Shown one piece after another: positions 45,983 through 56,775 of a stretch of DNA of 64,000 nucleotides (positions are counted from its first letter, which is position 1; every line of letters begins with the position of its first letter). This DNA is from Macrothele yani. Its lineage: Eukaryota; Arthropoda; Arachnida; Araneae; Macrothelidae. The stretch spans positions 229,369,005-229,433,004 of the forward strand of contig CM077034.1 in assembly GCA_039090855.1 (NCBI GenBank), written 5' to 3'. The translations under genes were made by a program, and so were the position numbers. The notes beneath the pieces are model-generated. The model made no database searches and was not told the origin of the DNA. It saw nothing but the letters and a program-made list of their open reading frames with translations.

Positions 45983-46407
45983 AGAATTGCATTGTATTCT
46001 GAAGATTTAAAGCAACATTTATGCTCCACTCATGGATATAATTTAGAAGATCGTGAGCTAACATTCGAATCGCTGGAGGAATTTGTATGTCAAACGCAGA
46101 AAAAAAAAATTTACACTGACAAACCAGTTTAACAAAAAATATGAGCTTCTAAAAATTACTTAAATTTTCAATGCTTTCGTATGGCAGACACGACCAAGAG
46201 GGTAACCAACGCTCTGTACGTAGCAAAACACGCCGATTGATATCACAACAGATCGGCTTCAAAAATCTGCGTTACCTATACGGTAGAAACTACCAGACCA
46301 TGTTGAGAGTCCTAAATGATTGACGGCTGAGAGGCATGGCTTCCTGCACGAGAGAATCTTGGATGTGTGCCAAGCTGCTGGATCTAGCCGCTTGTCTGCC
46401 GTAGTCC
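45983..46407 (-). repeat. Right terminal inverted repeat of the THAP/SWIM element
   Basis: On the minus strand it reads through agacaagcggctagatccag, gccgtcaatcatttaggact, gaagccgatctgttgtgata, gaaaatttaagtaattttta and tcttctaaattatatccatg, all present in order in the left arm. It lacks both SINE insertions, so it gives their empty sites. Confidence 0.85.
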
Positions 46408-46453
46408 CCCTACAACGTGTTTTGCTCCTGAATATTAAGTTTCCCGCAGAGGA

Positions 46454-46980
46454 TCATCATCATCATCATTGTCAACCATTATCAATCCACTGCTGGACGA
46501 AGGTCTCCCCAAGTTTCCTCCACAACGGTCTGTCTTGTGCCAGTCTCCTCCATGTCACCCCTGCATACTTTCGAATTTCATCCACCCATCTCCCATGTGG
46601 TCTTCTTCTGGGTCTTTTCCTGTCCCTTGGAATCCAATCTAAAATTTCGGCTGTCCATCGATGATCTGTCCTTCTGGCAGTATGTCCAGCCCATTGCCAT
46701 TTCAGGGATTTAACTCTGATCATGATGTCTTCCACTCTTGTCATTTTTCGGATCCACGAGTTCCTCTTCTTATCTCTCCTGGTTACACCAAGTATGCACC
46801 TCTCCATGCTTCTTTGAGTTGTCTGCAGCCTTTGTATGTCTCTTTTAGTTAAGGTCCACGTCTCTGCACCATACGTAAGCACTGGAAGGATGCATTGATC
46901 AAACACTTTTCTTTTAAGACATAATGGCATATTGCTCTTGAAAATTATGCTGTTTCTTCCAAAAGCTCTCCAGGCAAGTT
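46454..46980 (-). mobile_element. RTE LINE copy 2, 5'-truncated
   Basis: Only the last 527 bp of the element: the catcatcat tail at 46454 and 152 codons of the ORF (46930 down to 46472) without a stop, up to the terminal WIDNG. Similarity to copy 1 stops at caggcaagtt (46980). This is 5' truncation from incomplete reverse transcription. Confidence 0.93.
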
Positions 46981-47268
46981 GTAGTGGCGCTGTTGTCGCC
47001 TGTTTTACGTTATATCTATGAGAGTTGACCTTCTTTAAGCGTTAGATACTCTTTGGTTACGGTGATATGTTTTTAATTTTCAGAAAAAGAATGGCAACAT
47101 TGTTTTCAGAGAAACCCAAACAGCTGTTTATCGTCGTTTGTCGGTTCTGTGTTTCTGGTGTTGGTGGCGTATGAAAGTGAATTAGATAGTGATTGAACCG
47201 CGCTTTAAAGTTCCTTTATATGTTTTCATCCTGTAAATATTTAGTCAGATTTAGTGCTTCACTCTATA
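46981..47268 (+). promoter_or_regulatory. Probable promoter and 5' UTR of a host gene
   Basis: A unique 288-bp stretch between the RTE fragment and the ATG of the probable first exon. No TATA box with convincing spacing is seen. The leader before the ATG is AT-rich. The call rests on position only. Confidence 0.3.
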
Positions 47269-47394
47269 ATGGCCATGTCGTCCAGTTCTGGAGGTGCAGC
47301 ATATGAAAGTATAGTTAGCAGTTTAGTAGATGAAGTGCCTGGTTTGACAGTCGAGGAGAAAATTAAATTGGATGCCGTTATTAAGAAAGCTAAG
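47269..47394 (+). CDS. Probable first coding exon of a host gene
   Basis: ATG at 47269 (a second ATG follows at codon 3) starts MAMSSSSGGAAYESIVSSLV, continues DEVPGLTVEEKIKLDAVIKK and ends AK after exactly 42 codons at AAG, before gtattg, a usable phase-0 splice donor. Frames beyond the donor stop soon after. The region is not part of any repeat in the window, has balanced codon use, and has a Ser-rich disordered start followed by a charged amphipathic helix (LTVEEKIKLDAVIKKAK). That helix loosely resembles the N-terminal helix of Rab-effector domains, but I do not assign a family. The rest of the gene lies to the right, beyond the window or among the repeats. Confidence 0.5.
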
Positions 47395-47796
47395 GTATTG
47401 TTTTCAATTCTTCAGATGATTGTGTAAAAATAAGAAACACTAATTTTCTTTCAGCGTGCAAGATGTTATGAGAAAATATAATTCTACTTTCGTACCTAAC
47501 GCTTAAGCCCTCCCCCTGTTCATGTTTTCGGCATCTGAGAAACCAACAGCTCAGCACCAAGAAATTAAATGAAATATTCCCTACGCTACCTCCTTAAAGA
47601 ACAACAAAAACCATTTAAGATCTGTACACCCACTGGATATCATTTTATTGAAAAGTTTGAATGTACCTCAGTTGGCCAGAAGCAGTGTTGCATTCAGAGT
47701 TTTTTTCCCAGTGGGGGGGGGGGGGGAATTACGAATTTCGAGGGGGCTGAAATTTGTTGACTGATTATGTCATATAATCAAAATTTATATATGGGA
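47395..47796 (+). other. Start of the intron after the probable first exon
   Basis: No coding signal. Contains a run of 15 G at 47713-47727. It ends where RTE copy 3 begins. Confidence 0.45.
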
Positions 47797-50700
47797 TGTA
47801 AGGTCAGGTGATGCGTAACATCACAGCCTCTCCTTGACAAATGTCAACCCCGCCTTCTCGTGATACATCCTGTTCCCACTAAAGGGGCTCTGACGACCGC
47901 CAATAGCGGTATAACTATACCATCGGGATTAGAGGAAATGCTGTCCCACACTCACCAACCCGCTTGGCCAGCGTGGTGAGTTATGGCCAAACCCCTCCAA
48001 AATGACTCCACAACTTAAATCTTGGCCCTCAGTCTCCGGCAGCTGGAATGTACCTGGCCAAGGCAGCGGCCAGTGCGACATGAAGGCAGAGGGTGCTAAG
48101 AATCCCCGGAGGACCGGACTAGGCTGCCATCTGATGCTGACCTTGGCGACGTATAACAGACGCTCCCTATCTTCTGATTCAAGGCTTCTTGAATTGGAAG
48201 AGGAACTACAAAGGATCAAGTGGGACATCGTCGGGCTGAGTGAGGTAAGGAGAAAAGGAGAAGATCTCATTGAACTGAAAAGTGGACATCTCTTCTACTA
48301 TCGTGGGACAGATACTGGCAGAACTAGTGGTGTTGGATTTATAATAAACAAGAAACTGAAGGATAAAGTGGTAGAAGTTGAAAGTTCCTCTGACAGAGCT
48401 GCACGACTCGTTATCCAACTATCGAGAAGATACCAGGCTCAGATTATTCAAACTTATGCACCCACCACAAGTCATCCTGAAGAAGAAATTGAAGAATTTT
48501 ATGAGGAAATTCGTCATCTAAATAATAAAGGTAAGCAGCTGTTGAAGATAATTATGGGAGATTTCAATGGAAAAATAGGGCAACGGCAACAGAATGAAAC
48601 TTCAGTAGGTAAATTCAGTCACGGCAACAGAAACCAGCGTGGAAATACTCTCGTAGAGTTTGCAGAGGCAGCAGGGTTTTTCATCTTGAACTCCTTTTTC
48701 AAGAAAAAGCCACACAGGAAATGGACATGGAGACATCCAAATGGGACGACAAGTGAAATTGATTTTATTATGTGTAACAAAAAATTCGTCATAGAAGACT
48801 GCAGTGTGCTAAACAAGTTCAACACAGGTAGTGACCATAGATTGGTGAGATGTAAGATGCACCTCAACACTAAACTTGAAGGTGGCAAGCTCATAAGACA
48901 AACAAAATCTATTGACATAACAAACCTTAAAAAACACCATAATACCTTCAAATTGGAACTGAAGAACAGATTCTCTGCTTTAGAAGGCCTAACATCGGAA
49001 GAAGTGGATATTTCTGAAGTTAACAGAAAAGTAACCAAAGCTCTTATGGAAACAGCAACAAAATTAGCTGGGTCTAAGAACAAATTGCATGTGAACAAAT
49101 TATCAGGAAAAACCAAAATGTTGATGCAAAAAAGAAGAGCGATGAGGACAACTAAAGAAGATGTGACTTCCAAAGTGGAATATATAGAGCTATGCAAGAC
49201 AGTACGAAAAAGTATCACTGAAGACGTAAGGAAATTCAACTGTGAACTAGTAAGGAAAGCAATTGAAAACAACCAAAGCCTAAAGATAGCAAAGGGACAT
49301 CTCAGTAAGGGGAAAAAACAGATTATGGCACTGAGAAAAGAAGATGGTTCTGTAACAAGAAATAGAGGCGAAATTTTGACAAGAGTGAAAGATTTCTACT
49401 CCAAATTATATGAAAGGGATGATACATGTACTCCAGACATCATGAAAGGTACCAGTACCAGAGTTCTTCCAGTCCTTCCAGCAGAAGTTGCACATGCAAT
49501 CAAGAACATGAAGCGGGTTAAAGCTCCAGGAGAAGATGGAATTACTGTAGACATCATACAAGAAGCAAGTGGAGAAATAGAAACAGTACTCGCCCAAATT
49601 TTCACTCGATGCCTTAATGAAGGGAAAATTCCTGAGGATTGGAACAACGCTACAATGATCTTGCTACATAAAAAAGGTGACATTGAGGATCTCAGGAACT
49701 ACAGACCTATCAGCCTCCTATCAGTGGTTTATAAAATCTTCACTAAAGTTCTTTCACACCGCTTGAAGGTAACACTGGACATGGCTCAACCGAGAGAACA
49801 AGCTGGATTCAGGAGTGGCTACAGCACAATAGATCATATCCACGTACTGAGAGAACTAATTGAAAGAGCGAGGGAATATGAACTTCCATTGTGCATGGCT
49901 TTTATCGATTATGAAAAAGCCTTTGATTCGGTGAAACCATCAGCAGTTGCAATGGCTCTGAAATCCTGCGGTATTGAAGATGCATACATTAATATTATTA
50001 ATAACATCTATGAAAATGCAAGTGCAAAGATTCGGCTGTTTGAAAATACAACACACATAAAAATTGGAAAAGGAGTGAGACAAGGTGACACCATATCTCC
50101 GAAGCTCTTTAATGCCACATTGGAAAATGTCTTTCAATCACTGAACTGGGAAAACAAAGGGATAAAGATTAATGGAGATTATCTAACCCACCTTCGTTTT
50201 GCTGATGACAGTCATTTTTGCAACTACCCCATCAGAGCTACAGAGTATGATCCAGGAACTTGCTGACAAGAGTAAAGAAGTGGGATTAAAAATGAACTTT
50301 CAGAAGACAAAAGTGATGTACAATGCTTTTACAAGAAATGAAGATTTATCGATTGATGGAGAAAAGCTGGAGATAACAGACACGTACGTTTATCTTGGAC
50401 AGCAGATATCAAGTGAGGGTCACATTGGTGAAGAAATTAATCGGCGTACAAAACTTGCCTGGAGAGCTTTTGGAAGAAACAGCATAATTTTCAAGAGCAA
50501 TATGCCATTATGTCTTAAAAGAAAAGTGTTTGATCAATGCATCCCTCCAGTGCTTACGTATGGTGCAGAGACGTGGACCTTAGCTAAAAGAGACATACAA
50601 AGGCTGCAGACAACTCAAAGCAGCATGGAGAGGTGCATGCTTGGTGTAACCAGGAGAGATAAGAAGAGGAACACGTGGATCCGAAAAATGACAAGAGTGG

Positions 50701-50982
50701 AAGACGACATGATCAGAGTTAAATCCCTGAAATGGCAATGGGCTGGACATACTGCCAGAAGAACAGACCATCGATGGACAGCCGAAATTTTAGATTGGGT
50801 TCCAAGGGACAGGAAAAGACCCAGAAGAAGACCACATGGAAGATGGGTGGATGAAATTTGAAAGTATGCGGGAGTGACATGGAGGAGACTGGCACAAGAC
50901 AGACCGTTGTGGAGGAAACTTGGGGAGACCTTCGTCCAGCAGTGGATTGATAATGGTTGACAATGATGATGAATGATGATAT
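47797..50982 (+). mobile_element. RTE LINE copy 3, full length, mutated
   Basis: Starts atgtaaggtcaggtgatgcg and ends in the short tail caatgatgatgaatgatg. At about 3.19 kb it is colinear with copy 1 from end to end. The first 150 bp contain four short perfect hairpins (47809-47823, 47833-47846, 47896-47910, 47908-47921). It is followed at once by copy 4 in the opposite direction. Confidence 0.93.
48002..50960 (+). pseudogene. RTE endonuclease/reverse transcriptase, one frameshift and one stop
   Basis: ATG 48002 (MTPQLKSWPSVSGSWNVPGQ) opens 754 codons covering the whole APE endonuclease (LATYNRR, LSEVRRKG, YAPTTSHPEEE, GDFNGKIG, SEIDFIM, SDHRLV) and most of the reverse transcriptase (APGEDGIT, FIDYEKAFDSV, GVRQGDTISP). 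At the catalytic FADD motif a 2-bp loss (gatgacgtagtc in copy 1, gatgacagtc here, near 50208) shifts the frame. The remaining part is open from 50199 to a TGA at 50859-50861, where copy 1 has CGA (Arg), a C-to-T change at CpG. Reading through, the frame reaches the normal WIDNG end at 50960. The first half is undamaged. Confidence 0.93.
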
Positions 50983-50984
50983 AT

Positions 50985-51923
50985 ATCATCATCAACCATT
51001 ATCAATCCACTGCTGGAGGAAGGTCTCCCCAAGTTTCCTCCACAACGGTCTGTCTTGTGCCAGTCTCCTCCCTGTCCCTTGGAATCCAATCTAAAATTTC
51101 GGCTCTCCATCGATGATCTGTCCTTCTGGCAGTATGTCCAGCCCATTGCCATTTCAGGGATTTAACTCTGATCATGATGTCTTCCACTCTTGTCATTTTT
51201 CTGATCCACGAGTTCCTCTTCTTATCTCTCCTTACACCAAGCATGCACCTCTCCATGCTGCTTTGAGTTGTCTGCAGCCTTTGTATGTCTCTTTTAGTTA
51301 AGGTCCACGTCTCTGCACCATACGTAAGCACTGGAAGGATGCATTGATCAAACACTTTTCTTTTAAGACATAATGGCATATTGCTCTTGAAAATTATGCT
51401 GTTTCCTCCAAAAGGTCTCCAGGCAAGTTTTGTACGCCAATTAATTTTTTCATCAATGTGACCCTCGCTTGATATCTGCTGTCCAAGACAAACGTACGTG
51501 TCTGTTATCTCCAGCTTTTCTCCATCAATCGATAAATCTTCATTTCTTGTAAAAGCATTGAACATCACTTTTGTCTTCTGAAAGTTCATTTTTAATCCCA
51601 CTTCTTTACTCTTGTCCGCAAGTTCCTGTATCATACTCTGCAGCTCTGATGGGGTAGTTGCAAAAATGACTGTCATCAGCAAAACGAAGGTGGGTTAGAT
51701 AATCTCCATTAATCTTTATTCCTTTGTTTTCCCAGTTCAGCGATTGAAGGACATTTTCCAATGTGGCATTAAAGAGCTTGGGAGATATGGTGTCACCTTG
51801 TCTCACTCCGTTTCCAATTTTTATGTGTGTTGTATTTTCAAACAGCCGAATCTTTGCACTTGCATTTTCATAGATGTTATTAATAATATTAATGTATGCA
51901 TCTTCAATACCGCAGGATTTCAG
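50985..51923 (-). mobile_element. RTE LINE copy 4, 5'-truncated, tail to tail with copy 3
   Basis: The minus-strand 3' part of the element from the tatcatcatc tail to ctgaaatcctgcggtattg, where similarity stops (51923). It meets copy 3 with only the two short tails between, making an inverted repeat with arms of about 0.94 kb. Confidence 0.93.
51002..51923 (-). pseudogene. RTE reverse transcriptase C-terminal half, broken
   Basis: Covers the palm after FIDYEKAFDSV to near the C terminus (NNIYENASAKIRLFENTTHI, GVRQGDTISP). It carries the same 2-bp loss at FADD as copy 3 (near 51671) and a deletion of about 75 bp near 51073, relative to the other copies, between short ctcc/ctgtccc matches. Frames 51940-51606 and 51682-51002 are its two halves. 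Confidence 0.88.
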
Positions 51924-52399
51924 ACATATAAAATTTTTAGAGTACAAACATTTTCTTATGCTCTTATATGGCAAATGCAGATTCCACAAAATCTGCACAT
52001 GTGATTAAAATTGTTAGACCTTTGCTTTAATTCAGTAACGGACCACGGATTTCACCATGGGGTGGTGTAAAATATTGAGGGCGCTAGTAAAGATAAGGCT
52101 GTGGTGGAGAAAATTCCCCCAAGGCATTAGGAGTGGTAAAAATGTCCTCTCCTTCCTACAAGCGTGTTTCTGATTATTAAGGAATAATTCCTGTGTTATC
52201 TGAAAATGTATGGTGTAAGCCATTCCCCTGCCATTTAGTTTCAGCCCCTTTATATTATTTAGATTAGCAAATAGTAGTAAAAAAAAACTAACTGCCCGTT
52301 TCGATGGCAGTTTGAAGTGCCTCGATTTTTTTTTTTTGTCACAAGGTGTAAACCACTACCGCCAGAAAAAAACACACCATATTATGGGAACAATTTCTA
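51924..52399. other. Unassigned, no gene supported
   Basis: AT-rich sequence with T- and A-runs near 52280-52340 and no recognisable domain. Confidence 0.5.
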
Positions 52400-52837
52400 G
52401 CCGCCCCGGTGGCGCAGTGGTCTAAGGCGTTGGCCTCTGATCATTTGTCCGTAAGGGGTCCGGGTTCGAATCCCGGTGAGGCATGGATGTTGTGTTTGTC
52501 TTACGGCACTGGCTCTCTCCCTTCCCTGGAACCAGTGACCCTAAATTAGGGACGGGCGACTGCTTATAGCCCATTGAGTTGCTCACGGTGGTCGTTAAAC
52601 CTCCAATTGCCGCCCCGGTGGCGCAGTGGTCTAAGGCGTTGGCCTCTGGTCATTCGTCCGAAGGGGTCCGGGTTCGAATCCCGGTGAGGCATGGATGTTG
52701 TGTTTGTCTTACGGCACTGGCTCTCTCCCTTCCCTGGAACCAGTGACCCTAAATTAGGGACGGGCGACTGCTTATAGCCCATTGAGTTGCTCACGGTGGT
52801 CGTTAAACCTCCAATCAAAAAAAAAAAAAAAAAAAAA
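52400..52837 (+). mobile_element. Dimeric SINE flanked by one target duplication
   Basis: Two full SINEs, 52400-52608 and 52609-52837, are joined directly. The first ends cctccaatt with no A-tail and the second has a long one. The 12-bp sequence gaacaatttcta flanks the pair (52388-52399 and 52838-52849), and no duplication lies between them, so the dimer was inserted in a single event. Confidence 0.93.
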
Positions 52838-52878
52838 GAACAATTTCTAATAATTTGCTATTGTTAAAAATTAGCAAT

Positions 52879-53093
52879 TTTTTTTTATTAGATGTTTAAT
52901 GACCACAGTTAGCAACACAATGGGCTATAAGTAGTCGCCTGTCCCTAATTTAGGGTCTTTGGTTCCAGGGAAGGGAGAGAGCCAGCGCCGTAAGACAAAC
53001 ACAACATCCATGCCTCACCGGGATTCGAACCCACACCCCTTTCGGACGAATGATCAGAGGCCATCGCTTAGACCACTGCGCCACCGGGGCGGC
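52879..53093 (-). mobile_element. tRNA-derived SINE copy (minus strand), diverged
   Basis: Complete but with more substitutions than other copies (gatgtttaatgaccacagtt, gtagtcgcctgtccc). The head ends ccaccggggcggcc at 53093. Confidence 0.9.
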
Positions 53094-53348
53094 CAAATAG
53101 TTTGTTGTATTGGAAGCACCAGCATCACGTTACTTACACTGAGGCTTTACCATATACATGGAAAGTCGGCATCCAGAAGACTGAAATAAAACTGAATGCC
53201 AGCTTCCAAAATATGATGATGTATTGCAGTGCAAATATCTCTACTGTGCGGAATTAGGTTTTTACGGCGGAAGTAATCCTAAATGTCAGTCATTATATCT
53301 CATGTGATTCTATTATATAGTTCACATACAATTACGTGACCACAAGGA
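53094..53348. other. Unassigned spacer
   Basis: No recognisable feature. Confidence 0.5.
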
Positions 53349-55528
53349 TCTTCAGGATGACGCTTTAACGTCTGTAACTTCTGTTTTACACGTATTGTAA
53401 AGTGGATACAGTCTGTGGTGGTGCATTAACTTATTCAATTAAAATATAAATCGGTTAGAAGTCCTAAAGATGTTACTTACGGAATTGCACGTTCAGTCAA
53501 ACGTCAGTAGTTATTGAGTTTCTTTGTCCAGAGTTGAGTCTCGCTTTAATATGGTCAGTTGTTAGGGTTAGTTCGAGAGCCATTTCGTCATAAGTTGTAC
53601 CCTACTTCGGATATGTCCAGATTTTAGGGCTGTGTCGACATCATATTGAATGGGTAAAGGTTTCCAGATAATAATTAAAGATTCTTGACTTAAGATTTAC
53701 TATTTACATACAACTTTAAGTTCCACGTCGTACTTGGCCTTTAGGGCTATCTCGTCAATGCTGCACTCTCTTGGAAATGCTGAGGAAGTCTTCAAAGTTT
53801 GGTCAGGTTCATAAAAAATTTAAGAGGTTCCAGTTAAAATCGTTATATACACGACCTCATACCTTGTATCTTGCTTCAATATGGTCAGTTGTTAGGGTCA
53901 GTTCGAGAGCCACTTCTTCATAAGTTGTACCCTACTTCGGATATGTCCAGATTTTAGGGCTGTGTCGACATCATATTGAATGGGTAAAGGTTTCCAGATA
54001 ATAATTAAAGATTCTTGACTTAAGATTTACTATTTACATACAACTTTAAGTTCCACGTGGTACTTGGCCTTTAGGGCTATCTCGTCAATGCTGCACTCTC
54101 TTGGAAATGCTGAGGAAGTCTTCAAAGTTTGGTCAGGTTCATAAAATATTTAAGAGGTTCCCGTTAAAATCGTTATATACACGACCTCATACCTTGTATC
54201 TTGCTTCAATATGGTCAGTTGTTAGGGTCAGTTCGAGAGCCACTTCTTCATAAGTTGTACCCTACTTCGGATATGTCCAGATTTTAGGGCTGTGTCGACA
54301 TCATATTGAATGGGTAAAGGTTTCCAGATAATAATTAAAGATTCTTGACTTAAGATTTACTATTTACATACAACTTTAAGTTCCACGTGGTACTTGGCCT
54401 TTAGGGCTATCTCGTCAATGCTGCACTCTCTTGGAAATGCTGAGGAAGTCTTCAAAGTTTGGTCAGGTTCATAAAATATTTAAGAGGTTCCCGTTAAAAT
54501 CGTTATATACACGACCTCATACCTTGTATCTTGCTTCAATAGGGTCAGTTGTTAGGGTCAGTTCGAGAGCCATTTCGTCATAAGTTGTACCCTACTTCGG
54601 ATATGTCCAGATGTTAGGGTTAGTTCCGTTCTGGCTGTGTCAACATCATATTGAATGGGTAAAGGTTTCCAGATAATAATTTAGGATTCTTGATTTAAGA
54701 GTTACTATTTACGTACAACTTGAAGTTCCACGTCGTACTTGGCCTTTAGGGCTATCTCGTCAATGCTGCACTCTCTTGGAAATGCTGAGGAAGTCTTCAA
54801 AGTTTGGTCAGGTTCATAAAAAATTTAAAAGCTTTAAAAGGTTCCAGTTAAAATCGTTACATACACCACCTCATACCGTCCAAGGTCTCAATCACCGGAC
54901 GCGCGTTTCACCTAGGCTCTACCCTGGTCTGTTGAAAACGCCAGGGTAGAGCCTAGGTGAAACGTGCGTCCGGTGATTGAGACCTTGGACGGTATGAGGT
55001 GGTGTATGTAACGATTTTAACTGGAACCTTTTAAAGCTTTTAAATTTTTTATGAACCTGACCAAACTTTGAAGACTTCCCTCAGCATTTCCAAGAGAGTG
55101 CAGCATTGACGAGATAGCCCTAAAGGCCAAGTACACGTGGAACTTAAAGTTGTATGTAAATAGTAAATCTTAAGTCAAGAATCTTTAATTATTATCTGGA
55201 AACCTTTACCCATTCCATATGATGTCGACACAGCCAGAACGGAGCTAACCCTAACATCTGGACGTATCCGAAGTAGGGTACAACTTATGACGAAATGGCT
55301 CTCGAACTAACCCTAACAACTGGCCATATTGAAGCAAGATACAACTTTGGACATAGGAACTCGATAACTACTGACATTGGACTGAACACGCACTTCCGTA
55401 AGTAACATCTTTAGGACTTCTAACCGATTTATATTTTAATTGAATGAGTTAATGCACCACCACAGACTGTATCCACTTATAATACGTGTAAAACAGAAGT
55501 TACAGACGTTAAAGCGTCATCCTGAAGA
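53349..55528. repeat. Giant foldback repeat with unequal arms
   Basis: The left arm (53349-54927) and right arm (54941-55528) are reverse complements around a 13-nt loop (tctgttgaaaacg). The innermost part ctaggctctaccctgg/ccagggtagagcctag is perfect. The left arm is 1579 bp and the right 588 bp. The difference is about 990 bp, three 330-bp repeats present only on the left. No coding region lies inside. It resembles foldback-type elements or an inverted duplication that later expanded on one side. Confidence 0.93.
53551..54870. repeat. Four tandem 330-bp repeats in the left foldback arm
   Basis: Units begin at ggtcagttgttagggt near 53551, 53881, 54211 and 54541. Units 2 and 3 are nearly identical. 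Unit 4 has an extra ttagttccgttctg-type insertion shared with the single unit of the right arm, so unit 4 is the original partner of the right arm. Confidence 0.93.
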
Positions 55529-56173
55529 ACTAGATGTCAGTGCTTGAAAAATTGCCCCTTCATTGAGGGCTGTTTAACATTTTGTCGAAGGATGATAAAA
55601 ATTTCAGATGAAGTTCATGTGGATGTTTTTTTTTATTATTATAATATTTTCCCTCATTTTCTTAATTTTTTAAATTAAGTTCTAAATATTCAGTTATAAA
55701 CCAACACAATTAGACAAAATATAAATTAGGGACGGACGACCGCATATTGCTATAGCTTGTCATGATAGCTAATTGCCGAAAAAAATAAATAAAAGTTTAA
55801 ACACTGCATTTATTTACCTTGTTATTTGTGTCAAGGCCGAAACTAGACTTCAGTTTGTGGAGTAGGGTAAACATTTTCCAGAGCAGAAATTTAATCTACC
55901 TCCGTAACTAGACTTTTTTTCAGTTTTTTTAAACTATTCCACAGCAAAAATCTATCTAATCACTTAACAAAAAAAAAAAAAAAACTAGTTTTTTACGCTT
56001 TTCAACCGTAGATTGAAGATGCACATATGCTCCAGCTTTGTCCGTCTGTCTGTCCGCACGATAACTCTCGTAAAAATGGTTCGATTTCAAAGAAATTATG
56101 GTATGTGGTAGGGGACAATCTGGGGACGAACCCTGTTGAAAATGGGCAAAACGGGGTCAAAGATCAGGACATA
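55529..56173. other. Unassigned; contains an old SINE tail fragment
   Basis: 55722-55762 (aaattagggacggacgaccg, catattgctatagc) is a worn piece of the SINE tail core. 56030-56100 has gtccgtctgtctgtccgcac followed by acgataactctcg, which looks like part of an unidentified dispersed repeat. No gene is seen. Confidence 0.5.
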
Positions 56174-56181
56174 CACTGGCG

Positions 56182-56775
56182 GAAAGTGAAAAAAGAACAC
56201 CAAGAAGGAGACGTCTGATACCAACGAAATTTATACATAACGGAATACAGAGGATAACGTGATCAAAACATTATGGCAAAATACAGCTGTATTTGCTGGT
56301 AAACTGAAAAATAACATTTCCATGTAACATGGTTAATACGAGGTTGAACCGCCATGAACTGCGTCACACTGTGCAATTCTGGCATGGAGTCTGTCGTACA
56401 GATGTTGGATGTAAGTTTGGGGTATTGAGTTCCAAGCATCCTCAACCTGGACGCCTAAATCGGGGATGGTCGTGGCTAGAAAGTGAAAAAAGAACACCAA
56501 GAAGGAGACGTCTGATACCAACGAAATTTATACATAACGGAATACAGAGGATAACGTGATCAAAACATTATGGCAAAATACAGCTGTATTTGCTGGTAAA
56601 CTGAAAAATAGCATTTCCATGTAACATGGTTAGTACGAGGTTGAACCGCCATGAAATGCATCACACTGTGCAATTCTGGCATGGAGTCTGTCGTACAGAT
56701 GTTGAATGTAAGTTTGGGGTATTGAGTTCCAAGCATCCTCAACCTGGACGCGTAAATCGGGGATGGTCGTGGCTG
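56182..56775. repeat. 297-bp direct duplication inside Tc1 element C
   Basis: gaaagtgaaaaaagaacacc is found at 56182 and 56479, and the sequences stay colinear to cgtggct. The copies differ at a few positions (for example gaactgcgtc against gaaatgcatc), so the event is not recent. Confidence 0.95.

Larger units (their letters stand above)
42858..46407. mobile_element. Long-TIR element carrying THAP, C2H2 and SWIM coding pieces
   Basis: The outer ends are inverted repeats. The left reads agacaagcggctacatccag and the right, on the minus strand, agacaagcggctagatccag. Similarity continues inwards for about 425 bp on the right arm (45983-46407). The left arm (42858-44687) is longer because of two later SINE insertions and about 200 bp of extra sequence. 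Between the arms lie a THAP-type exon on the plus strand and SWIM-type and C2H2-type pieces on the minus strand. Long inverted ends with SWIM zinc fingers are known in MULE/Mutator-type transposons. No DDE core is recognisable here. It may be a decayed autonomous element or a composite. Boundaries are approximate and no target duplication was identified. Confidence 0.65.

Noticed and set aside
53551..55320. ttagggttag motifs as possible telomere repeats
   Set aside because: They occur once per 330-bp unit and not in tandem, so they are not telomeric.
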